Of a DNA stretch of 64,000 nt, positions 58,827 through 64,000 are shown piece after piece. How positions within the stretch are numbered: the first letter of the stretch is position 1; every line of letters begins with the position of its first letter. The translations under genes were made by a program, and so were the position numbers. Below the pieces are notes generated by a model that ran no database searches, was not told the DNA's origin, and was given only the letters and a program-made list of their open reading frames with translations. The DNA is from an uncultured Candidatus Melainabacteria bacterium (GTDB lineage Bacteria; Cyanobacteriota; Vampirovibrionia; Gastranaerophilales; Gastranaerophilaceae), in the NCBI GenBank assembly GCA_934717745.1, contig CAKUZB010000003.1, forward strand, positions 1 through 64,000. Direction: 5' to 3'.

Positions 58827-59837
58827 ATGAATATAGATAAACAAAAACTAATAGAACACATAAAAAGTTTAAAAGATACAAGAGTATTAGTTGTCGGCGA
58901 TTTAGCAATTGATGAAATGATTTACGGCGATACTGAAAGAATTTCAAGAGAAGCACCGGTATTAATATTGCAACATACAGAAACAAAAGTTTTACTTGGT
59001 GCAGCCTCAAATGCCGCTCATAACGCATCTACAATTAATAATGGGAAAGTCAGTGTTATTGGTGTTGTTGGCGACGATTATCAAGCAGGACAACTAAAAC
59101 AAGCCTTTGAAGAAGCACACATTAATTGTTCTTACCTTGTAGAAGAAAAAGGAAGAAAAACTGTTACAAAAACAAGAATTTCAGGTGCTTGCTCTCAATC
59201 AGTTACTCAACAAATCGTTAGAATTGATAGACAGACAAAAGCACCAATAAAACCTGAAACAGAAGATTTAATTATTAGGAATTTGGAACAAGCAATTCCT
59301 GAACACGATGCAATAATACTTTCTGACTATCATATCGGTGTTTTAACAAAAAAAGTTATAGATAAAACTATTGAATTAGCGAATAAATTGGGCAAAGTTA
59401 TAGTTGTTGACGCACAAAAAGATTTAGACAAATATAAAAATGTAACATCAATGACTCCAAACTTACCTGACACTCAAAAATTTACAGGAATTGAACTTTC
59501 TACACAAGAAAAAATCATTGAAGCGGGTAAAAATATTATTGACAAAACCGATGCAAAATCAGTACTTATAACTTGCGGTGCTGACGGAATGATTTCGGTA
59601 AACAATGATGGAAGTTCTGATATAATTCCCGTATTTAATCGATCAAGAGTTTTTGATGTAACCGGTGCCGGAGATACAGTTACCGCCCTTTATTCAATGG
59701 GACTTTCTGTAGGTGCAGAGCCTTTATATGCTGCTGTAATCGGTAATATTGCAGCAAGCATCGTAATAAAACAATTCGGTTGTGCAACGACAACAATTGA
59801 AGAATTAATCAGTACACTAAATAAAATTGAAATATAA
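58827..59837 (+). CDS. PfkB-family kinase, D-glycero-beta-D-manno-heptose-7-phosphate kinase-like (336 aa)
   Basis: The sequence follows the RfaE domain I/HldE N-terminal pattern: VLVVGDLAIDEMIYGDTERISREAPV split in short parts, GAASNAAHN, RIDRQTKAP and the PfkB signature DVTGAGDTVTAL with catalytic Asp. It phosphorylates heptose-7-P in ADP-heptose synthesis for lipopolysaccharide. The adenylyltransferase half (domain II) is not fused and not nearby. The next genes are an uncharacterised DUF4330 protein and an O-antigen-ligase-like protein, consistent with envelope polysaccharide. Confidence 0.82.
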   Translation: MNIDKQKLIEHIKSLKDTRVLVVGDLAIDEMIYGDTERISREAPVLILQHTETKVLLGAASNAAHNASTINNGKVSVIGVVGDDYQAGQLKQAFEEAHINCSYLVEEKGRKTVTKTRISGACSQSVTQQIVRIDRQTKAPIKPETEDLIIRNLEQAIPEHDAIILSDYHIGVLTKKVIDKTIELANKLGKVIVVDAQKDLDKYKNVTSMTPNLPDTQKFTGIELSTQEKIIEAGKNIIDKTDAKSVLITCGADGMISVNNDGSSDIIPVFNRSRVFDVTGAGDTVTALYSMGLSVGAEPLYAAVIGNIAASIVIKQFGCATTTIEELISTLNKIEI

Positions 59838-59851
59838 ATAAGGAGATTCTT

Positions 59852-60487
59852 ATGAAATTAGATTTAGACAACTTAAAAGATTTAATCTCAGAAATTAAAC
59901 CTGTAGATTGGATTATTTTTGCAGGTATCGTAATCGCTTTATCAGTGGGAGTTTTAACTATGTTCCATTTCAGAGGAACTGCTGATAAACAAATTGAAGC
60001 AAAAGCAACTATTGGTTTTCAAGTATTCTTGAGAGGTGTAACTTTAACAGGAAATGTTTCTCCTATTAATCCCGGAGATAAAACATTTATCACTATTAGA
60101 AACGTTCCGTATACAGATTTAAAAGTTATAGATGCAAGAATTGATACAAAGAAAACTCTTGTGCCAAACAACAAAGGAGGAAAAGATGTTGCAATAATGG
60201 TTGAAGATGTTTCTCAAGCATTTTTATACGATATGATAGTTACTTTGGTTGATGAAAGTGCAAAAATAACAAAAGATGGTGCAGTTGTAGGCGGAAATAA
60301 AATTAAAATCGGCTTGCCTGTAACACTGGAAGGACCAAGTTATAAATTAAATGGTACTGTTTCTGACGTTAGAATTTTACAACCTCAATCACAAAGTGCA
60401 CAACAAGGTTATGGACAAGTTTCTCCTCAACAAGGATACGCACAAACACAACCTGACGTTAACAAACAAGAACAAAATATGGGCTAA
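59852..60487 (+). CDS. DUF4330-like membrane-anchored protein (211 aa)
   Basis: One N-terminal membrane helix (about residues 19-40) after a short cytoplasmic segment, then a beta-rich domain of about 140 residues and a Gln/Ser/Pro-rich tail. The layout and the FRGTADKQIEAKATIGFQV region fit DUF4330, which I know mainly from cyanobacteria. Function is unknown. It lies between the heptose kinase-like gene (14 bases) and the IctB-like gene (2 bases). AGGAG precedes the ATG. Confidence 0.6.
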   Translation: MKLDLDNLKDLISEIKPVDWIIFAGIVIALSVGVLTMFHFRGTADKQIEAKATIGFQVFLRGVTLTGNVSPINPGDKTFITIRNVPYTDLKVIDARIDTKKTLVPNNKGGKDVAIMVEDVSQAFLYDMIVTLVDESAKITKDGAVVGGNKIKIGLPVTLEGPSYKLNGTVSDVRILQPQSQSAQQGYGQVSPQQGYAQTQPDVNKQEQNMG

Positions 60488-60489
60488 TT

Positions 60490-61797
60490 ATGTTTAACAA
60501 ACTTTTTGCATTTTTCCAAAATAAACTAGACTTTTTATACAAAAATAGCATTATTTTACAAAACCTTGACTCGCTGATATTATTCTCAATATTGGCAGTC
60601 ATCGTTTCGTCTGTATTTGCTCAATCTGAGTCTATTGGTCTTTTTGCAATACTAGCAACAGTTTTGACTTTTATAAAACTACTTGTAAAAAAAGGGGAAC
60701 AACTTGAATGCAATAAGTTTGAAATATTTTTATTAGCATATTTTATGTTTGTAATTATAAGCCTATGTGGTTCATCACTATTTATGCTTAGCCTAAAAGG
60801 TTTTACAAAAATAATAATTTATTTAGGTTTTTACCTATCAGTTGTTCAATATTTAAAACACAACAAGGATAAAATTTGGTGGATAATATTCATAATTGCA
60901 GGTTGCATTTCGTATGAAGTTTTGCATGGTTTAATACAAACTGTTATAAGACCGGAAGCAATTTCAACTTGGCAAGACACATCTTATCTTAACCCTGAAG
61001 AAGTTATTAACAGAGTTTACGGTACTTTAAAACCCTTAAACCCAAATCTTTTTGGAGGATATTTAGTTGCGACAATACCAACACTATTTGCAGTTGTTGG
61101 ATATTATGCTTATAAAAATAAGTATACGGCCTCAATGATTGCCGGAATTTTTTCAATTCTTGCAATGTACATTTTATTCCAAACAGGTTGTAGAGGTGCA
61201 TATTTAGGACTATTTGCAATAATCACAGTAATCATTCTTGTTAGTGCAAGATTTTTCTGGAAAGAATACAAAAATATTTTTATCAGTACTGTTGGAGGAC
61301 TTGTCGTTCTTGGGTCAGGGTTAGTTTTATCAGTAACTTCACTTAGAGCGAGAATTTTGTCAATTTTTATAATGCGACAAGATAGTTCAAATTCGTTTAG
61401 ATTTAACGTTTACAACTCTTGCATTGATATGTTTAAAGACAACTGGTTGCTTGGCATTGGCTTAGGTAACAAAAATTTCCGTGAAATATACGGATTATAT
61501 ATGAAAACCGGATTTGATGCACTTAGTGCTTACAACATTTACCTTGAAACTGCAGTAGAAAGCGGTATTTTTGCATTAATTTCGTTTGTTGCATTCTTAG
61601 TTTTAGTAATTAAAAAGGCTTACAATTACATAACCAAAAGTACAAATATTTTGTCTGTAATAGTTGTAACATCAGCAGTTGCTTCGATTATAGGACTTAT
61701 GGTTCATGGTTTTGTCGATACTGTTTTCTTTAGACCACAAATACATTTTATATTTTGGATAATGGTTGCTATTATTAACATACAAACTAGAGATTAA
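60490..61797 (+). CDS. O-antigen ligase/IctB family membrane protein (435 aa)
   Basis: About 11-12 transmembrane helices with the Wzy_C/WaaL-type region between them: RVYGTLKPLNPNLFGGYL, TGCRGAYLGL and SAYNIYLETAVESG. In WaaL the last motif usually has His-Asn; here it is Tyr-Asn, closer to cyanobacterial IctB. The likely role is ligation or polymerisation of envelope glycans. It ends with a four-base tail-to-tail overlap with the sigma factor gene. Confidence 0.82.
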   Translation: MFNKLFAFFQNKLDFLYKNSIILQNLDSLILFSILAVIVSSVFAQSESIGLFAILATVLTFIKLLVKKGEQLECNKFEIFLLAYFMFVIISLCGSSLFMLSLKGFTKIIIYLGFYLSVVQYLKHNKDKIWWIIFIIAGCISYEVLHGLIQTVIRPEAISTWQDTSYLNPEEVINRVYGTLKPLNPNLFGGYLVATIPTLFAVVGYYAYKNKYTASMIAGIFSILAMYILFQTGCRGAYLGLFAIITVIILVSARFFWKEYKNIFISTVGGLVVLGSGLVLSVTSLRARILSIFIMRQDSSNSFRFNVYNSCIDMFKDNWLLGIGLGNKNFREIYGLYMKTGFDALSAYNIYLETAVESGIFALISFVAFLVLVIKKAYNYITKSTNILSVIVVTSAVASIIGLMVHGFVDTVFFRPQIHFIFWIMVAIINIQTRD

Positions 61798-62747
61798 TCC
61801 AAAAACTCACGATAATTATTAATTTGATTATTATTTCTAAGTTTATTAATAGCGAGTTCTTCGAGTTGCCTAATCCTTTCTTTTGAAAATCCTAAAATTT
61901 TACCAAGTTGTTCTAAAGTTTTTGGCTTTGTTTTGTTTAAGCCAAAGCGATGTTGCAAAATACGTCTTTCTCGCTCATCTAAGGCTTCCAACAAGTGAGG
62001 AATACTTGTAAACAAATCAGAAACTTGTGCCTGTTCATCAGGAGATTTATAACTTTTATCTTCAATATAATCTTGCACACTCAAATCGTCAGTAACAGGA
62101 GTATCAAGACTTATCGGCTCTTTTATAATCGCTTTTTTTATACTTCTAACTCTTTTTACACTAAGCCCAAGTCGTTCTGCTAACTCTTTTTCATCAGGTT
62201 CTCGATTTAATTCAAAGGTTAAATCCAATACGGCTTTTTTATACTTTCTGATTTTATCTGTCATATGCACAGGTATTCGAATAGAACGAGAAGAATTTGA
62301 GATTGCTCTGATAATTGTTTGCTTTATCCACCATGTAGCATAGGTTGAAAACTTAAAAGATTTTGTGTAATCAAACTTTTCGGCAGCCTTAATCAGCCCA
62401 ATTGAACCCTCTTGAACTAAATCTAAAAACAATACTCCTTGCCCAACATATCTTTTTGCTATACTTATAACTAACCTTAAATTTGCTTGTACAAGTTGTT
62501 TTTTCGCTCTTAAAGAATCTTTATTGTTGCCTTCTTTAATTGTTTGCCCTAAAAATAATTCCTCTTTTGCCGATAAAAGTTTTGTTTTGCCGACATCTTT
62601 CAAATACATTTGCAACAAATCATCATCTTTTGCAATACAATTAAAGGTTTTCGGCTCATCAACATTTTCTAAATCATCTTCCTCACAAAAAACAAATTCG
62701 TCCCATTTTTCCAACAAATTTGCTTGTTTTTTACGCAAAATATTCAT
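61794..62747 (-). CDS. RpoD-like (group 1/2) sigma-70 factor (317 aa)
   Basis: Region 1.2 (LLQMYLKDVGKTKLLSAKEE), region 2 (LRLVISIAKRYVGQG, DLVQEGSIGLIKAAEKFDY, FSTYATWWIKQ), region 3 and region 4 (DERERRILQHRFGL, LEQLGKILGFSKERIRQLE) are complete. The protein lacks the long region 1.1 of primary RpoD, so it resembles cyanobacterial SigA/SigB-type factors. It could be the primary or an alternative factor. Its ribosome-binding site GAGGA lies in a hairpin (62748-62802), which may tie its expression to upstream transcription. Confidence 0.9.
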   Translation of the reverse strand: MNILRKKQANLLEKWDEFVFCEEDDLENVDEPKTFNCIAKDDDLLQMYLKDVGKTKLLSAKEELFLGQTIKEGNNKDSLRAKKQLVQANLRLVISIAKRYVGQGVLFLDLVQEGSIGLIKAAEKFDYTKSFKFSTYATWWIKQTIIRAISNSSRSIRIPVHMTDKIRKYKKAVLDLTFELNREPDEKELAERLGLSVKRVRSIKKAIIKEPISLDTPVTDDLSVQDYIEDKSYKSPDEQAQVSDLFTSIPHLLEALDERERRILQHRFGLNKTKPKTLEQLGKILGFSKERIRQLEELAINKLRNNNQINNYREFLD

Positions 62748-62802
62748 AAAAAAAAATCCTCACAACTTCCGACATTTTCTTAGACGTAATTATGAGGATT
62801 TT
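62748..62802 (-). promoter_or_regulatory. Terminator-like hairpin that contains the sigma factor ribosome-binding site
   Basis: On the minus strand AAAATCCTCA (62793-62802) pairs with TGAGGATTTT (62753-62762) across a 30-base loop, followed by nine T residues and directly the ATG of the sigma gene. The GAGGA of the right arm is also the only Shine-Dalgarno. It could end the LCP-LemA transcript and mask the sigma start. Confidence 0.6.
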
Positions 62803-62810
62803 GTTTCAAA

Positions 62811-63338
62811 TTATCTTTCGTAACGTGGTGGAGGCTCTTTTGTATTACTTGCTTGAGCCAAAATACTACTTGGAAAAGTATTGATTGACCAATTTAATTT
62901 ATCCACCGCCATATTATAAAATTCAACTTTTTCGTTGAAAACTTGTTCAATATTTGCATACTCTTGTAAACATTTTTGAAAACCTGCATTTTTAGACAAT
63001 TCAGGATACCTTGAAACTGCACCTAGTAAATATTCAACTTTTTTATCAAATTCAATTTGCATTTGATATCTTGCAGCAGCATTAGCAATTTTTGGACGAA
63101 CTTTATTAATATCATGACGCATTGTAAACAATTCTTTGATTAAACTACCCTCTTTAACCATTGTATCTTGTGCGTAACCCAAAATTTCCAGAATAGCAGA
63201 GTTCTTTCTAATAATAACAGCATCTAATCCTGCCAATGCTCGTAAAATGTTATCTTTATTTGTTAATAAATCATGATTTAATTTAACTAAGTATCCTAAA
63301 AATAGTAATATAACTACAACTGCAACTATAAAAGCCAT
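62811..63338 (-). CDS. LemA family protein (175 aa)
   Basis: An N-terminal membrane helix (residues 2-21) and a helical bundle with the LemA pattern: NILRALAGLDAVIIRKN, AAARYQMQIEFDKKVEYLL and YPELSKNAGF. LemA proteins are membrane-anchored helical proteins of unclear function. The C-terminus is short and Pro-rich. It is two bases downstream of the LCP gene. AGGAG precedes the ATG. Confidence 0.85.
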   Translation of the reverse strand: MAFIVAVVVILLFLGYLVKLNHDLLTNKDNILRALAGLDAVIIRKNSAILEILGYAQDTMVKEGSLIKELFTMRHDINKVRPKIANAAARYQMQIEFDKKVEYLLGAVSRYPELSKNAGFQKCLQEYANIEQVFNEKVEFYNMAVDKLNWSINTFPSSILAQASNTKEPPPRYER

Positions 63339-63340
63339 TC

Positions 63341-64000
63341 TTATTCTCCTGCTAACAAGATTGTAATATCACTTGATGTACAATAAGCCTTGTCCGGATT
63401 ATATACAAATTGAATTTTATTAAGTTCTGGTGCTTTATGTTTCATCCAGTTAAAAAATTCATTTGATACACCAAAATCGTGAGCAATAAATTGAGAGTGA
63501 GGAATTGAAGATGGACCAAAGCAATTTACGTTGTAACCTAATTCTTCAACCTTTGATTTTAAAGTTTTTGCTGTATCAGCAGAAATTGAAGAATATCTAA
63601 TTCCAACATTATACAATTTGTTTGCATCATTAAATCTATCACGATAAATCATACGATTAATCATATCTTGAGTTTTTTCAGGATCTAAAATCCAATAACT
63701 AATATATCCATGTTTATTTGGTGCACCAGGAAGAGTTGCAAATTGAATCTTATCAATATCAATACTTTTTGCTAAAGCGGCAAATTGTGAAATTTCATAA
63801 AATGACATATCTGTGCGAACATAAGTTGTAATCGCATCTAATAAATCCGGAATTTTTTCAATCGCTTGTGGTGTTTGCAATTTTTCCATTAAACCTTTTA
63901 AGAAATATTGTTGACGTTGTGTTCTACCAATATCACCCAAACCATCTTTTCTAAAACGCAAATAACCAACGGCATTATGACCGTCTAAAACGTTCAAACC
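63341..64000 (-). CDS. LytR-CpsA-Psr (LCP) family protein, C-terminal part (truncated by the window edge)
   Basis: The visible 220 residues contain LDGHNAVGYLRFRKDGLGD and GRTQRQQYFLKGL, the characteristic end of the LCP catalytic domain with its conserved arginines, followed by a LytR_C-like domain near residues 130-218. LCP enzymes attach teichoic acids, capsule or other glycopolymers to the cell wall from polyprenyl carriers. The frame stays open at position 64000, so the N-terminal membrane anchor lies outside. It is first of the visible LCP-LemA-sigma run. Confidence 0.88.
   Translation of the reverse strand, partial: GLNVLDGHNAVGYLRFRKDGLGDIGRTQRQQYFLKGLMEKLQTPQAIEKIPDLLDAITTYVRTDMSFYEISQFAALAKSIDIDKIQFATLPGAPNKHGYISYWILDPEKTQDMINRMIYRDRFNDANKLYNVGIRYSSISADTAKTLKSKVEELGYNVNCFGPSSIPHSQFIAHDFGVSNEFFNWMKHKAPELNKIQFVYNPDKAYCTSSDITILLAGE

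Overview
This is an AT-rich bacterial chromosome segment that is densely coded on both strands, with short intergenic gaps and many stop/start overlaps. The gene content points to a cyanobacterium-related, non-photosynthetic lineage, most likely a Melainabacteria/Vampirovibrionia (Gastranaerophilales-like) genome. The clues are an 11-subunit complex I without the NADH module, an IctB-like O-antigen-ligase protein, a probable DUF4330 protein, a cyanobacterial-style RpoD-like sigma factor, and an NrnA with an N-terminal extension ending in SFTG. The lineage is inferred from gene content and from memory, not from a search.

Layout. 95-10361: mnmG (tRNA wobble modification), a secreted unknown, a very large AsmA-like envelope protein, then an FAD oxidoreductase overlapping an MnmC-type methyltransferase, and a metallophosphoesterase. 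10400-11827: ispG and a small secreted protein. 11865-21488: one uninterrupted nuoABCDHIJKLMN operon on the minus strand. 21571-25388: a secreted TPR protein, a GHL10-type glycosidase-like protein, a zinc-knuckle miniprotein and an M20 peptidase, converging on tmk. 26045-28621: rpmG, tRNA-Trp, secE, nusG, rplK and rplA. 28760-35530: a ZorA/ZorB-like (MotA/MotB-like) membrane motor pair with a DUF711 protein and a small unknown, divergent from a 1118-residue zinc-ribbon/cyclase-like/ATPase-like/TPR-like protein. This is the most interesting block. 35545-40535: glgA, an NrnA-like DHH phosphoesterase, ispH and a ribosomal S1-type protein.

40655-43598: HNH nuclease, response regulator, a 47-residue small ORF and a CpaE/TadZ-like ATPase. 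43599-48292: an accessory-looking patch with three copies of a MITE-like palindromic repeat and two large unknown proteins with coiled-coil or low-complexity character. 48293-52354: a HipA-like protein with a broken catalytic loop, a 733-residue secreted TPR protein and a small secreted protein. 52355-64000: a GT39-like/GT2 glycosyltransferase pair, trxB, pgi, a heptose-kinase-like PfkB protein, DUF4330, an IctB-like protein, a sigma factor, LemA and a truncated LytR-CpsA-Psr protein.

The genes fit together as core metabolism and translation, isoprenoid synthesis (ispG and ispH both present), carbohydrate storage (glgA, pgi) and cell-envelope building (AsmA-like, GT39/GT2, heptose kinase, O-antigen-ligase-like, LCP). 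A recurrent promoter architecture stands out: seven genes have a -10 hexamer exactly six bases before the ATG and no Shine-Dalgarno sequence, which predicts leaderless mRNAs.
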